A DNA stretch of 64,000 nt from Sinomicrobium oceani (GCF_900119185.1 NZ_FPJE01000008.1:62001-126000), one strand, 5' to 3'; counted from the stretch's first letter, positions 1 to 9,970 are shown. Translations and numbers: made by a program. Notes: generated from the sequence alone by a model not told the origin.

Positions 1-462
1 GGAGTACGGGGGATTACCCTCGCCGATGATTCGGATGAAGTGGTCGGGATGATCACCATTGATAACCCGCAGGAGGAAAGTGTTCTTGTGGTTTCGGAGA
101 ATGGTTACGGAAAACGAACCTTTATCGATGACCCTGAAGACGGCAGCCCTATATACCGAATTACAAATCGTGGAGGAAAAGGTGTAAAAACCATTTCTAT
201 TACGGAAAAAACCGGTAAATTAGTAGCCATAAAAAGCGTATCGGACACGGACGACCTGATGATTATAAATAAATCGGGCATCGCTATTCGTTTGAAAGTG
301 AGTGATCTGCGCGTTATGGGCCGTGCCACCCAGGGAGTGAGACTTATCAGTATCAAAGGTAAGGATTCTATTGCTGCGGTAGCTAAAGTCATGCGTGAAG
401 AAGAAGCCGAAGATCTGGAACTTGACGGAACCGATACGGATATTACGGAGGCCGATGTGTAA
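1..462 (+). CDS. gyrA: DNA gyrase subunit A, C-terminal fragment (5' partial)
   Basis: The reading frame is open from base 1, so only the last 153 residues of gyrase A are present. The fragment carries the end of the DNA-wrapping C-terminal beta-pinwheel: repeated blade motifs such as NRGGKGVKTI and GRATQGVRLI are visible, followed by an acidic tail rich in E and D that is usual for GyrA. In the complete enzyme GyrA forms the A2B2 complex with GyrB and introduces negative supercoils at the expense of ATP. An internal ATG at 40 is not the real start. The TPR gene follows in the same direction after 108 bp. Identification is confident; the catalytic Tyr domain is outside the window. Confidence 0.95.
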   Translation, partial: GVRGITLADDSDEVVGMITIDNPQEESVLVVSENGYGKRTFIDDPEDGSPIYRITNRGGKGVKTISITEKTGKLVAIKSVSDTDDLMIINKSGIAIRLKVSDLRVMGRATQGVRLISIKGKDSIAAVAKVMREEEAEDLELDGTDTDITEADV

Positions 463-570
463 TTTTGTTAAAAAATTATATTAAGTTTACCGTAAATCAA
501 AAAATAAAACCTAATCTTGAGCCGTTTTAACGGATATAATTAAAAAGAAAACTATTTTAATTCAAGACCC

Positions 571-1845
571 ATGAAGAAAAAGATTTTTATTTTTTCTGCG
601 TTGTTAATTTCTTCTTTATCCATAGCACAGAAGAAAGAGTTGAGGGATGCGGAGAAAGCGTTGAAAAAGGGAAGTATAGCAGATGCCAGGACTGCATTGC
701 AAAGCGTGGAGAATTCCATTGACTCCGCTGATGAAAAATACCAAGCTCAGTATTATTTCCTGGAAGGAAAACTGAACTACGAGCAGGCTAAAAAAGGCGG
801 GGATGCCGATGAGTCTTACCAGAAAGCCGTAGAGGCATTCAAACAGCTTATCGAAGTTGAAAAAGAAAGCGGTAGTGAGAAATACACGGGTGAAGCTTCC
901 CAGCTTATACAGACTATTTCTGCCGACCTGGTAAATTCGGCGGTCGAAGACAACCAGAATCAGGACTATGCTGCAGCAGCGAAAAAGCTTTATATGGCAT
1001 ACCAGCTCGATACCAATAATCAGGATTATCTGTATTATGCAGCTTCCAGTGCGGTAAACGGAGAAGATTACGACACGGCACTGAAGTATTACGAAGAACT
1101 CAAAGAACTCGGATACACCGGTGAAGCGGTGAAGTACTACGCGACAAATAAAGAAAGCGGTGAGCGTGAAGAACTTTCCAAAGAACAGAGAGATCTTATG
1201 GTAAAGGCCGGAACTCACGAAAAACCGGAAGAAGAAAAGACAGAATCCAGATTTCCTGAAATCGTAAAGAATATCGCTCTGATCTACTCGCAAAAAGGTG
1301 ATAGCGAGAAGGCGATTGAAGCCGTACAGGAAGCACGGAAAGTAGATCCGGAAGATGTAAATCTTTTGATGACCGAGGCCAACCTCTATATCAAACTCGG
1401 ACAAAAAGATAAGTTTAAAGAGGTTATGGAGCAGGCTATCCAGAAAGATCCCAATAACCCGATGCTGTACTACAACCTCGGAGTTATTACGGGAGAGCAA
1501 GGCAATAAAGAACAAGCCCGTAAATATTACGAAAAAGCTATCGAGCTCGATCCTACATACGAGGCAAGTTATATGAACATGGCTTCACTTATCCTCGGAG
1601 AGGAAGTAGCTATAGTTGATGAAATGAACAGCCTGGGAACTTCAAAAGCCGACAACAAGCGTTATGACGAATTGAAGGCCAAGAGGGAAGGGCTTTACAA
1701 AGATGCGATACCTTACCTGGAAAAAATCCTGGAACTGAACCCCGAAAGTGTCGAAGCAACCAAAACTTTGATGAATATCTATGGTTCTATAGGTGAAGAC
1801 GCCAAATACAGTGAAATGAAAAGCAAGCTCGAAACGATGCAATAA
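571..1845 (+). CDS. secreted tetratricopeptide repeat protein
   Basis: A 424-residue protein with an N-terminal signal peptide (Lys-rich start, hydrophobic core, likely cut after about residue 19). It is followed by helical repeats: TPR-like units are clear near residues 225-335 (patterns such as YYNLGVITGEQGNKEQARKYYEKAIELDP) and again near 375-410. It should be a periplasmic or outer-membrane-associated scaffold, but the partner is unknown. A TPR gene downstream of gyrA is, from memory, a common flavobacterial arrangement; it may be cotranscribed, although the 108-bp gap is AT-rich and could hold its own promoter. A strong terminator follows at 1875-1909. Family assignment is confident and function is not known. 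Confidence 0.85.
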   Translation: MKKKIFIFSALLISSLSIAQKKELRDAEKALKKGSIADARTALQSVENSIDSADEKYQAQYYFLEGKLNYEQAKKGGDADESYQKAVEAFKQLIEVEKESGSEKYTGEASQLIQTISADLVNSAVEDNQNQDYAAAAKKLYMAYQLDTNNQDYLYYAASSAVNGEDYDTALKYYEELKELGYTGEAVKYYATNKESGEREELSKEQRDLMVKAGTHEKPEEEKTESRFPEIVKNIALIYSQKGDSEKAIEAVQEARKVDPEDVNLLMTEANLYIKLGQKDKFKEVMEQAIQKDPNNPMLYYNLGVITGEQGNKEQARKYYEKAIELDPTYEASYMNMASLILGEEVAIVDEMNSLGTSKADNKRYDELKAKREGLYKDAIPYLEKILELNPESVEATKTLMNIYGSIGEDAKYSEMKSKLETMQ

Positions 1846-1874
1846 GAGTTTGTCGTACATCATAGATAACATGC

Positions 1875-1909
1875 AAAAAGCGGGAATCTGACTGATTCCC
1901 GCTTTTTTT
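1875..1909 (+). terminator. intrinsic terminator after the TPR gene
   Basis: A 9-bp perfect stem (GCGGGAATC at 1880-1888, GATTCCCGC at 1894-1902) with a 5-nt loop is followed by seven T. A-rich sequence before the stem makes it usable on both strands, so it can also stop transcription arriving from the convergent clpB. Confidence 0.85.
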
Positions 1910-1946
1910 ATGTGTAAATGGTTTATTTAATTTTCCTGTAAATAAG

Positions 1947-1970
1947 AAGCAGGCCTGTAACGGCCTGCTT
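1947..1970 (-). terminator. hairpin downstream of clpB
   Basis: Perfect inverted repeat AAGCAGGCC / GGCCTGCTT with a 6-nt loop, 24 bp past the clpB stop. On the minus strand the stem is followed by a loosely T-rich stretch rather than a clean T run, so it is a plausible but weaker terminator. Confidence 0.55.
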
Positions 1971-1994
1971 CCATAGAATGCATGAGTTATAGCG

Positions 1995-4601
1995 TTATTC
2001 TCCGGCAGGTGTCTCCTGATTCCTGAATACGAGCTTATCGTCGAATTCATCCAGGAGTACTATGCTGTCGGTAGATACTTTACCGCTGAGAATTTCTTTG
2101 GAGAGCTCGTTGAGCACTTCGCGCTGGATAATTCTTTTCACCGGTCTTGCCCCGAATTGCGGATCGTATCCTTTTTTGGCCAGGTAAGCGATCGCTTCTT
2201 CCGTGGCATCCATGACAATATGCTGCCTGGCTATCATCTTGGTTACATTTTTGAGTTGTAACTGAACAATCTCCCTGATATTCGCTGCCGTGAGTGGTGT
2301 AAACATGATGATATCGTCTATCCTGTTAAGAAACTCCGGCCTGACCGTTTGTTTTAACAATCCTAAAATCTCTATCCTGGCAGATTCGGTAGCGCTTGTT
2401 ATATCTTTTGTCGCTTCGAATTTTTCCTGGATGATGTGGCTTCCGAGGTTACTGGTCATGATAATGATCGTATTCTTAAAATCGGCCAGGCGTCCTTTAT
2501 TATCCGTGAGACGTCCTTCGTCCAATACCTGTAAGAGAATATTAAAGGTGTCGGGGTGTGCTTTTTCGATCTCGTCCAGCAAAACCACAGAATAGGGTTT
2601 ACGACGGACTGCTTCGGTGAGTTGCCCGCCTTCATCGTAGCCTACATACCCGGGAGGTGCTCCTACCAGCCTGCTCACGGAATGACGCTCCTGATATTCA
2701 CTCATATCGATCCGGGTTATGGCCGACTCGTCGTCGAACAGGTATTCGGCCAGGGCTTTGGCCAATTCTGTTTTTCCTACCCCGGTAGTTCCGAGGAAGA
2801 GGAACGAACCAATAGGTCTTTTTTCATCCTGTAAACCGGCACGGCTTCTGCGAATAGCATCGGATACCGCCTGTATGGCTTCTTCCTGACCGACAACTCT
2901 GCGGTGAAGTTCTTCTTCGAGCCTGAGCAGTTTTTCACGGTCGCTCTGCAACATTTTGGTTACCGGGATTCCTGTCCACTTGGCCACCACCTCGGCGATG
3001 TCTTCATTGGTAACTTCTTCCTTGATCAACGAACTGCCTTTGGATTGCTGCTGGTCCATCTGCTCCTGCAATGTATCCAGTCGTTCCTGGGCTTCCTTGA
3101 TCTTTCCATAACGTATTTCGGCTACTTTTCCGTAATCACCGTCGCGTTCTGCCCGTTCTGCTTCGAGCTTGAAATTCTCGATTTCCTCCTTGGTATTCTG
3201 GATGCTATCCACAACTTCTTTTTCACTTTGCCATTTTGCATAGATCTCATTCCTGTCTTCTTTGAGGTTTGCGAGATCGGCATTGAGCGATTTCAGCTTA
3301 TCCTCATCATTTTCGCGTTTAATAGCCTCAATTTCAATTTCGAGTTGCATAATTTTACGATCCAGCACGTCCAGTTCCTCGGGTTTGGAATTGATTTCCA
3401 TACGGAGTTTGGAAGCTGCTTCGTCCATAAGGTCAATCGCCTTATCGGGTAAAAACCTGTTGGTAATATAACGCTGTGACAGCTCTACTGCGGCAATAAT
3501 GGCCTCGTCCTTGATCCTTACCTTGTGGTGAGTTTCATACTTTTCCTTGATACCCCGAAGTATGGATATAGCACTTTCTGTGTCCGGTTCATCAACCATA
3601 ACTTTTTGGAAACGCCTTTCGAGTGCTTTGTCCTTTTCGAAGTATTTCTGATACTCGTCGAGTGTAGTGGCTCCGATGGCCCTGAGTTCACCTCTGGCCA
3701 ATGCGGGTTTCAGTATATTTGCCGCATCCATGGCACCTTCACCGCCACCGGCACCTACCAGGGTATGGATCTCATCGATAAACATTACGATATTACCATC
3801 GGAAGACGTAACTTCTTTAATGACGGATTTCAGTCTTTCTTCGAATTCTCCTTTATATTTCGCTCCTGCGATCAGGGCACCCATATCCAGGGAGTAGATC
3901 TCTTTGTCTTTGAGGTTCTCCGGGATGTCCCCCTGTATGATCCGGTGTGCAATGCCTTCAGCAATAGCCGTTTTACCCACGCCGGGCTCCCCGACGAGCA
4001 TCGGGTTGTTCTTGGTGCGCCGGGAAAGGATCTGTAAGACCCTGCGTATTTCCTCATCGCGACCTATAACGGGATCCAGTTTGCCGTCGTTGGCAAGCTG
4101 ATTCAGGTTTTTCGCATATTTGTTCAGGGCATTGTAGGTTTCTTCTGCTCCGGCAGATGTTACTCTTTCTCCTTTGCGGAGTTCATCGATCGCTGCCTGA
4201 AGCCCTTTTTCCGTGACTCCCTGATCTTTGAGTATCTGGGCTATCTTGCTTTTGGATTTGAAAATAGCAAGGATGAGATGTTCTACAGATACGTATTCAT
4301 CATTCATTTTTTTGGCGATGATACCGGCTTCGTTCAACGTTGTTCCGGCTTCGCGCGAAAGCATTAACTGTCCGCCTTCTACTTTAGAAAAGCTTTGCAG
4401 GGTATTGTCCAGGATCTGCCTGAGCAGCGGCACATTGACCTGTAGCTTTTTCAGCAGGAAGGGGAGCACGTTTTCATCTACTTCAAAAATGGCTTTGAAG
4501 AGATGTTCGTTTTCAATTTGCTGATGACCATATCCCTGGGCGATCTGTTGCGCCTGCTGTATGGCCTCCTGTGATTTTATGGTAAAATTGTTAAGGTTCA
4601 T
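1995..4601 (-). CDS. clpB: ATP-dependent disaggregase ClpB
   Basis: 868 residues, the usual ClpB length. The order is an N-terminal Clp_N repeat domain (about 1-150), a first AAA+ module with Walker A GEPGVGKT near residue 205, a long coiled-coil middle domain (about 400-530, Glu/Lys rich) that distinguishes ClpB from ClpA and ClpC, a second AAA+ module with Walker A GTTGVGKT near 605, and the D2-small domain. It works with DnaK to pull apart aggregated proteins after heat stress in the cytoplasm. It is transcribed alone, divergent from ytxJ. The 215-bp upstream region holds two copies of an 11-bp palindrome, a likely heat or stress operator (see 4673-4715). Start: [14 protein letters not shown] is the standard ClpB beginning. 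Confidence 0.97.
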   Translation of the reverse strand: MNLNNFTIKSQEAIQQAQQIAQGYGHQQIENEHLFKAIFEVDENVLPFLLKKLQVNVPLLRQILDNTLQSFSKVEGGQLMLSREAGTTLNEAGIIAKKMNDEYVSVEHLILAIFKSKSKIAQILKDQGVTEKGLQAAIDELRKGERVTSAGAEETYNALNKYAKNLNQLANDGKLDPVIGRDEEIRRVLQILSRRTKNNPMLVGEPGVGKTAIAEGIAHRIIQGDIPENLKDKEIYSLDMGALIAGAKYKGEFEERLKSVIKEVTSSDGNIVMFIDEIHTLVGAGGGEGAMDAANILKPALARGELRAIGATTLDEYQKYFEKDKALERRFQKVMVDEPDTESAISILRGIKEKYETHHKVRIKDEAIIAAVELSQRYITNRFLPDKAIDLMDEAASKLRMEINSKPEELDVLDRKIMQLEIEIEAIKRENDEDKLKSLNADLANLKEDRNEIYAKWQSEKEVVDSIQNTKEEIENFKLEAERAERDGDYGKVAEIRYGKIKEAQERLDTLQEQMDQQQSKGSSLIKEEVTNEDIAEVVAKWTGIPVTKMLQSDREKLLRLEEELHRRVVGQEEAIQAVSDAIRRSRAGLQDEKRPIGSFLFLGTTGVGKTELAKALAEYLFDDESAITRIDMSEYQERHSVSRLVGAPPGYVGYDEGGQLTEAVRRKPYSVVLLDEIEKAHPDTFNILLQVLDEGRLTDNKGRLADFKNTIIIMTSNLGSHIIQEKFEATKDITSATESARIEILGLLKQTVRPEFLNRIDDIIMFTPLTAANIREIVQLQLKNVTKMIARQHIVMDATEEAIAYLAKKGYDPQFGARPVKRIIQREVLNELSKEILSGKVSTDSIVLLDEFDDKLVFRNQETPAGE

Positions 4602-4672
4602 CTGTATTGTTTTAACTATGACTAATAGGTTCAGGCATGTACAGTCAATTCTTATTCCATGATGATATTGCA

Positions 4673-4715
4673 GACATTTTGTCTGTTATTTTTCGATTCG
4701 AGCAGACAAAATGTC
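4673..4715. promoter_or_regulatory. paired palindromes GACAnnnTGTC upstream of clpB
   Basis: GACATTTTGTC (4673-4683) and GACAAAATGTC (4705-4715) are each palindromic (GACA-3-TGTC) and are inverted copies of each other. Their centres are 32 bp apart, close to three helical turns. With flanking bases they form a 13-bp perfect inverted repeat with a 17-bp spacer. They sit 72-114 bp upstream of the clpB start and about 60 bp upstream of the ytxJ -7 box, so one bound regulator could serve both divergent genes. The site does not resemble CIRCE (HrcA). The regulator is unknown. Confidence 0.6.
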
Positions 4716-4773
4716 GCTTAGGTGATGGTCATGATAACTTCATCAGGCCCTCGGATAAATGGGAAGTATCATT

Positions 4774-4781
4774 TACCTTTG
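4774..4781 (+). promoter_or_regulatory. -7 box of the ytxJ promoter
   Basis: TACCTTTG matches the Bacteroidota sigma-ABfr -7 consensus TAnnTTTG and lies 35 bp before the ytxJ ATG. No convincing TTG -33 element is seen at the usual spacing. Confidence 0.55.
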
Positions 4782-4816
4782 CAGTGAACGCGTACTAAAA
4801 TAACAGATATAAAGTT

Positions 4817-5233
4817 ATGGGTTTTTTTGATACTATTTTCGGTAAAAAGGGATCAAATTCCGAAGAAAAGGAAGGGAATGAAAAAAAAGCATGGGCATGG
4901 GAACCGCTTATGACTGTAGAACAGCTCGAAGATGTTGTGCGGGAGAGCCATAGTGTACCCGTGGTGATTTTCAAGCACAGTACACGCTGTGGCATCAGCC
5001 GTATGGCTTACAGGAATTTTGAGAACGACATGAATGCGAATGGGATTGAGGTACGGTTTTACTATCTCGATCTGTTGTCGTACCGGGAGGTCTCTAATGC
5101 CGTGGCATCCCGGTTGGGAGTGGCTCACGAAAGTCCGCAACTACTCCTTTTGAAGGACGCAAAAGTGGTGTATCACGAATCTCACGGTAACATTTCGGCA
5201 CAACGGCTAAGGGAGCTTCTCGAGGAAGCCTGA
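4817..5233 (+). CDS. ytxJ: bacillithiol-system redox protein YtxJ
   Basis: 138 residues. After a charged, Lys/Glu-rich N-terminus (1-30) comes a thioredoxin-like fold of the YtxJ (DUF2847) family. The hallmark is HSTRCGIS at about residues 55-62, with a single redox Cys in the monothiol bacilliredoxin position, and a conserved ESPQLLLL segment with a cis-Pro context. Members of this family occur in bacillithiol-producing organisms and are thought to remove bacillithiol from mixed disulfides or to act as redox couplers in the cytoplasm. The gene stands alone, divergent from clpB, with a shared regulatory region that may link both to stress. No other bacillithiol genes are in the window. Family call is confident; the physiological substrate is not known. 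Confidence 0.88.
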   Translation: MGFFDTIFGKKGSNSEEKEGNEKKAWAWEPLMTVEQLEDVVRESHSVPVVIFKHSTRCGISRMAYRNFENDMNANGIEVRFYYLDLLSYREVSNAVASRLGVAHESPQLLLLKDAKVVYHESHGNISAQRLRELLEEA

Positions 5234-5428
5234 GAAAGTATATATAAGGATAAACGTTGAGGGTGGGGAGGGAGCCTGACTTATCTATTCTGATCAAAAA
5301 CATTTCATTTCCTACTTCGAAGACGACCAATTGAAATCTCGTTTGAGGAGCAAGAAAAGCCTGTGATAATCAATGAGTTTTCAAACATGTTCCCCGGTCT
5401 TTTTGGGAGGTTTATTACTAATCTGGTT

Positions 5429-6304
5429 TTAAGTAGTATACATCTGAGCCAATTGTTGCTGTAAATCGGTAGGTGTTTCATCCAACTTAGCTTTTACAAA
5501 TTTATTAAGTGCAGCAGGTGAATTAAACCCCAATTCAAAAGCGATCTCTTTATGGGAATAATTGGAGAGTAAGAGCAATTGTTTAATCTCGTTCATTATC
5601 CGGGTATGAATAGTTTCTATTGAAGTCAGCCCCGCAAGTTTCTTTGTGATCTCATTGAGTTTTTTGGGAGATATGTTAAGCTTTTCCGCATACCAACTTA
5701 CAGATCGCTCCGTCTTATAATTTCTTTCAAGCAGTTCGAGAAATCTTGCATAGATTTTCGATTTATCATTTACAGGAAGGCTTTCATCCCATTTTTTGTG
5801 AGCATATTCAACCAATTTCAGCAATAATATTTTGATATAAAATCGGGCCTGTTCTTTTTTGACCGATGTAAGATCGTGGTACAGCTTTTCTACCTGGCCC
5901 AAAAGCATCTTTATGTCGTCTCTTTCGGTTTCGGGGAGTTCCAGGTGGTTGAGCTTTTCCGATAAATTATAGTTGTATATTTTCAATTCATTTTTGAGAA
6001 TATCCGAACAGAACAATACCTCGTCAAAGAGCACCATGTACCCATGAAAGTCCTTGCTGATCTTTTCTTTCGAAGATAATTGTTCCGGAAATATCAGACA
6101 GATATTTCCTTCTCCAACAACATACCGACGATCTTCCACTTGCATATGCATTGTTCCCTGTTGCACAAAAATGAAACAAAAATGATCTTTAGAGTGCGGG
6201 TTTTTATATGGTTTCAGTCCTTCTTTGTCCATCTGAAAAATATGAAAGGGCGTAATAGCCCTTTCCGTACTACTCTGTATATCTTTTAAACGATGTGTGA
6301 TCAT
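5429..6304 (-). CDS. AraC-family transcriptional regulator (last gene of the RuMP operon)
   Basis: 291 residues. The N-terminal half looks like the cupin ligand-binding domain of AraC proteins (HFCFIFVQQGTMHMQV near 40-57). The C-terminal hundred residues are the double helix-turn-helix with typical LNISPKKLNEITKK and HKEIAFELGFNSPAALNKFVK segments. It begins only 26 bp after the pgl stop on the same strand, so it is probably the sixth gene of the hxlB-hxlA-gnd-zwf-pgl transcript and may autoregulate it. The effector is not evident; a metabolite of formaldehyde or hexulose-phosphate metabolism is a reasonable guess. The residues that would decide the ligand cannot be read from sequence alone. 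Confidence 0.88.
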   Translation of the reverse strand: MITHRLKDIQSSTERAITPFHIFQMDKEGLKPYKNPHSKDHFCFIFVQQGTMHMQVEDRRYVVGEGNICLIFPEQLSSKEKISKDFHGYMVLFDEVLFCSDILKNELKIYNYNLSEKLNHLELPETERDDIKMLLGQVEKLYHDLTSVKKEQARFYIKILLLKLVEYAHKKWDESLPVNDKSKIYARFLELLERNYKTERSVSWYAEKLNISPKKLNEITKKLAGLTSIETIHTRIMNEIKQLLLLSNYSHKEIAFELGFNSPAALNKFVKAKLDETPTDLQQQLAQMYTT

Positions 6305-6330
6305 AGCGGTTTATTTACGACAACTGCTAT

Positions 6331-7047
6331 TTATAAAAATTTTGCAGCTTTTTGATCGACCAGGTACAGAAGTTCTCCATTTACCGGATCTAATAATTGC
6401 GAGGGATATGTTGCCGGATCGTACTCGCCTTTTAATACCTGTTTTAATGCCGGGGCTTTGGCATCTCCAAAAGTGATTACAACGATGTTTTTAGCACGAT
6501 TTATAAATGGAGCTGTGAGTGTTATCCTGTACATTTCCTGACTATTCAGGTAGTATGCCGAAACCCACGCTTTCTCTTCATTCAAAACCTCTGTCTGCGG
6601 AAATAATGATGCCGTATGTCCGTCGTCTCCCATGCCCAGCAGCATTAAATCTATGGTAGCATCGTCGCCCAGTTTTTCTTTTAATTGAGTTTCATACGCT
6701 GCGGCGTAGACTTCCGGCTTTACACCCTCCTTGTACATGGGAAATATGTTTTCTTGTGGGATAGGGACGTGGTTCAAAAGAATTTCATACGCCATTTTGG
6801 TGTTACTCAATTCATGATCCAAAGGAACCCATCTCTCATCTCCCCAAAAAACCAGAATTTTACTCCAATCTATTTGTTTTTTATATTCATCAGTCGCTAA
6901 TAATTGATAAAGACCTTTCGGTGATGACCCTCCGGTTAATGAGACCGAGAAGTATCCCTTTTCTTTTATCGCGTCCTTGGCAGATTGACTGAAAATTTCG
7001 GCAGCTTTTCTTAAAATCTCTTCTTGTGAAGGAAATATCTTTAGCAT
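6331..7047 (-). CDS. pgl: 6-phosphogluconolactonase
   Basis: 238 residues of the DevB/SOL type, hydrolysing 6-phosphoglucono-1,5-lactone to 6-phosphogluconate in the cytoplasm. Diagnostic motifs: LTGGSSPKGLYQLL near the N-terminus, FWGDERWVP in the middle and LLGMGDDGHTASLFP in the second half. The frame is open upstream to 7134, but that extension lies inside zwf and is not protein-like. The ATG at 7047 (MLKIFPSQEEI), 11 bp after the zwf stop, is the sensible start. It sits between zwf and an AraC regulator on one transcript and supplies the middle step of glucose-6-phosphate oxidation. Confidence 0.95.
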   Translation of the reverse strand: MLKIFPSQEEILRKAAEIFSQSAKDAIKEKGYFSVSLTGGSSPKGLYQLLATDEYKKQIDWSKILVFWGDERWVPLDHELSNTKMAYEILLNHVPIPQENIFPMYKEGVKPEVYAAAYETQLKEKLGDDATIDLMLLGMGDDGHTASLFPQTEVLNEEKAWVSAYYLNSQEMYRITLTAPFINRAKNIVVITFGDAKAPALKQVLKGEYDPATYPSQLLDPVNGELLYLVDQKAAKFL

Positions 7048-7058
7048 ATCGTTCTTTT

Positions 7059-8585
7059 TTAGTTTATTTCGGAGTTTGAAATCCAGTAATGTCCCTGTCT
7101 TTTGAGAAGTTCGTCCGAAGCTTCCGGTCCCCAACTTCCTGCAGGGTAGGTCTGCATCTTTGCTATATCAAAACGTTCCCATGCTTCTTGTATATTTGAA
7201 ATAACATCCCATGCTTCCTCTACCTGATCAGATCGCATAAACAATGTAGGATCACCTTCCAGGACGTCAAGCAGGAGTGTTTCGTATGCTTCGGGGGTAT
7301 TGGGTGAACACTCGAAGAAATCGAATACCATATCTACAGGCTTAAGTTTCATATTCAGACCAGGTTTTTTGGCCATAAATGACAACTTTATATCCATTTC
7401 CGGCTGTATGTTGATCGTTAATTTGTTTGGAGATAACATGCTTTTATTATTACGAAAAGTATCATCAGGAACTTCTTTGAAACTGATGACGACCGAAGAT
7501 TGTTTTGCAGCCATACTTTTTCCGGTGCGCATATAGAAAGGAACGCCATTCCAGCGCTCGTTATCGATATAAAATTTCATGGCGACAAATGTTTCTGTTT
7601 TTGAACCCGGGTTTACACCGGGCTCCTCAAGGTACCCGACCTTATCATGACCGTCTATACGGCCCTGTGTATATTGTGCTCTTACCGTATAGTGCTCAAT
7701 ATCTTCCACATGTATTCTTCTGACGCTTTTTAATACGTCGGCTTTCTTATTTCTTATTTCGGAAGATTTGAAAACTGAGGGGGGCTCCATGGCAACCATA
7801 CATAGAATTTGCATGAGATGATTCTGTATCATATCGCGTAATGCACCTGCTCCGTCATAATAACTTCCACGCTCTTCTACACCAACTTTTTCAGCGACTG
7901 TAATTTGTATCGAATCGATATATTTGTTGTTCCACAAAGGTTCGAACATTATATTCGCAAAGCGAAACGCCAGGATGTTCTGGACCGTCTCTTTCCCCAG
8001 ATAATGATCGATTCTATAAATCTGATTTTCCTCGAAGTTATTGGACAATAAATTATTGAGATGTATAGCAGATGCTTTGTCATATCCAAAAGGTTTCTCG
8101 ATAATTATCCTGTCTTTTATGCGGTCCTTTACCAGCTCGTATTTTTTCAGGTTATTAGATACATTCTCGATAAAATTCGGAGCTATTGATAAATAAAAAA
8201 TTCTATCGGTCCTGTGAGCGATCTCCGAATCATATTCATCGAGTTCCTTTTTTAAGGAATAAAAAGATTGGTCATTTTTAATATCGAATGGCACATATCT
8301 TATCTTCTCCCGGAATTGGCTCCATTGGGCCTCGGAGAAGTCATGATTTCTTGAGAAATTATGGATGTTTTCTAAAATATATTCACCGAATGTTTCATCG
8401 GTATGCTCTTTTCTTCCCAAAGAAAAAATGGTAAAATCTTCCGGCATCCATCCTTCTAAGAATAAATTGAAAAATGCAGGGAATAATTTTCGCTTCGCCA
8501 GATCACCGGTAGCTCCGAAAACTACGATTGATGTTGGTGTTTGCTTATGTGATTTCATCTTGTCAGCTATTTTTTTCAATCCCAT
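7059..8585 (-). CDS. zwf: glucose-6-phosphate 1-dehydrogenase
   Basis: 508 residues. It oxidises glucose-6-phosphate to 6-phosphogluconolactone with NADP+. The nucleotide-binding start VVFGATGDLAKRKLF (about 22-36), the substrate site RIDHYLGKE and the IIEKPFG block are all present, and the length is normal. The first ATG (8585) overlaps the end of gnd by 10 bp. A second ATG at 8558 (MKSHKQTPTS) would remove the overlap, leave 17 bp after the gnd stop, and is an equally good start. The gene is third from last in the hxlB-to-araC operon, consistent with a cycle in which hexose phosphate made from formaldehyde is oxidised again. Function is certain; the start is not. Confidence 0.95.
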   Translation of the reverse strand: MGLKKIADKMKSHKQTPTSIVVFGATGDLAKRKLFPAFFNLFLEGWMPEDFTIFSLGRKEHTDETFGEYILENIHNFSRNHDFSEAQWSQFREKIRYVPFDIKNDQSFYSLKKELDEYDSEIAHRTDRIFYLSIAPNFIENVSNNLKKYELVKDRIKDRIIIEKPFGYDKASAIHLNNLLSNNFEENQIYRIDHYLGKETVQNILAFRFANIMFEPLWNNKYIDSIQITVAEKVGVEERGSYYDGAGALRDMIQNHLMQILCMVAMEPPSVFKSSEIRNKKADVLKSVRRIHVEDIEHYTVRAQYTQGRIDGHDKVGYLEEPGVNPGSKTETFVAMKFYIDNERWNGVPFYMRTGKSMAAKQSSVVISFKEVPDDTFRNNKSMLSPNKLTINIQPEMDIKLSFMAKKPGLNMKLKPVDMVFDFFECSPNTPEAYETLLLDVLEGDPTLFMRSDQVEEAWDVISNIQEAWERFDIAKMQTYPAGSWGPEASDELLKRQGHYWISNSEIN

Positions 8586-9970
8586 TTGGTGTGAAAAATC
8601 CCTTCTTTGTCAATTCTTTCATAGGTATGTGCACCAAAAAAGTCTCTTTGTGCCTGTATTATATTCGTGGGCAACTCTTTAGCGCGGTATGCATCGAAAT
8701 AAGCCAGTGCATTCATCCATGCTGCTGCCGGCACACCATTTTGAATGGCTTCTTTTATTATTGTGCGAATGCTGCTTTGCGAAGCGTTTAATTTATGGGC
8801 TATTTCCTGATCAAGCATTATATTTGATAATCCGGGATTGACTGAAAATGCTTTTCTGAAGTTTTCCAGCAGTTCGGCACGAATAATACATCCTCCCCGC
8901 CATATTTTACAAACGGTTTCTAATTGGAGATCGTAATGATACGTGTCTGATGCTACTTTGAGTTGTGCCAAACCCTGCGCATAAGTTACAATCATTGCAA
9001 AATAGAGCCCGTTTTTTAATTGATCTACATCCGGTTCGGAGTGTTCCTGATCATTATTCCAGTGCAATAACTGCGAAGCTTCGATTCTTTCCGGCTTAAA
9101 TTTGGAGATATCTCTCATGGATACCGCGGCATCAATAACCGGTATAGGGACTTGCAGGTCCATGGCATTCTGTGATGTCCATTTCCCCGTACCTTTAGAT
9201 TTTGCCCAATCTGATATGAGATCAACCAAGTGAATATCACCTTCTTTTTTCCGGAGAATTTGCGCAGTGATCTCGATGAGAAATGAGTTTAACTCTTCTT
9301 TATTCCATTGCTCAAATGTTTTTTGAATCGTTTCGGTATCCAGATGATATACTTTTTTCATCATATCACAGGTCTCTGCAATAAGCTGCATAATACCATA
9401 CTCTATACCATTATGAACCATTTTTACGTAATTACCTGCAGATCCGTTACCCAGAAATTCCACACAGGGTTCTGTACCTACTTTTGCAGCTATGGCTTCG
9501 AAAACAGGTCGTAAACGTTCATAAGCCACTTTGTCCCCACCGGGCATCATGCTTGGTCCTCTTCTGGCTCCGTTTTCTCCACCTGATATGCCCATGCCAA
9601 AGAAATGTATGCCTACATCTGATAATTCTTTGTATCTTCTCTCTGTATCTGTAAAATAGGTGTTTCCTCCATCTATCAGGATATCTCCTTTATTTAAAAA
9701 GGGTAATAGGCTTTTAATTGCACTATCTACCGGGTTCCCGGCAGGAACAAGTAGCATTATGGCCGTGGGTTTTTCAAGAGATCGTACAAATTCCTCCACC
9801 TGGGTAGTTGCCAGAATTTTATGATGATGCCGGGCTTCAGACTGTAAAGAAGCGACTTTTTCTGCATCCAGATCCAAACCCGCTACGGCATATCCATGAT
9901 CGGCCATATTAAGTAATAAGTTTCTACCCATTACTCCTAAACCCACTATTCCAAAATTGTAATGAATCAT
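8576..9970 (-). CDS. gnd: 6-phosphogluconate dehydrogenase, NADP-type (decarboxylating)
   Basis: 464 residues, the length of the long dimeric Gnd form. It converts 6-phosphogluconate to ribulose-5-phosphate plus CO2. GLGVMGRNLLLNMADHG at the N-terminus is the NADP Rossmann motif, GGENGARRGPSMMPGG the substrate loop, and GNGSAGNYVKMVHNGIEYG carries the catalytic Lys and His region. The long C-terminal helical tail is complete. It lies between hxlA (154 bp upstream) and zwf (overlap or near overlap). The gap to hxlA holds a 9-bp inverted repeat that may tune expression. In this cluster it regenerates the ribulose-5-phosphate acceptor for hexulose-phosphate synthase. Confidence 0.96.
   Translation of the reverse strand: MIHYNFGIVGLGVMGRNLLLNMADHGYAVAGLDLDAEKVASLQSEARHHHKILATTQVEEFVRSLEKPTAIMLLVPAGNPVDSAIKSLLPFLNKGDILIDGGNTYFTDTERRYKELSDVGIHFFGMGISGGENGARRGPSMMPGGDKVAYERLRPVFEAIAAKVGTEPCVEFLGNGSAGNYVKMVHNGIEYGIMQLIAETCDMMKKVYHLDTETIQKTFEQWNKEELNSFLIEITAQILRKKEGDIHLVDLISDWAKSKGTGKWTSQNAMDLQVPIPVIDAAVSMRDISKFKPERIEASQLLHWNNDQEHSEPDVDQLKNGLYFAMIVTYAQGLAQLKVASDTYHYDLQLETVCKIWRGGCIIRAELLENFRKAFSVNPGLSNIMLDQEIAHKLNASQSSIRTIIKEAIQNGVPAAAWMNALAYFDAYRAKELPTNIIQAQRDFFGAHTYERIDKEGIFHTKWD

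Noticed and set aside
6331-7134. N-terminally extended reading of pgl from 7134
   Set aside because: The extension lies wholly within zwf and lacks conservation; ATG 7047 gives the standard N-terminus.
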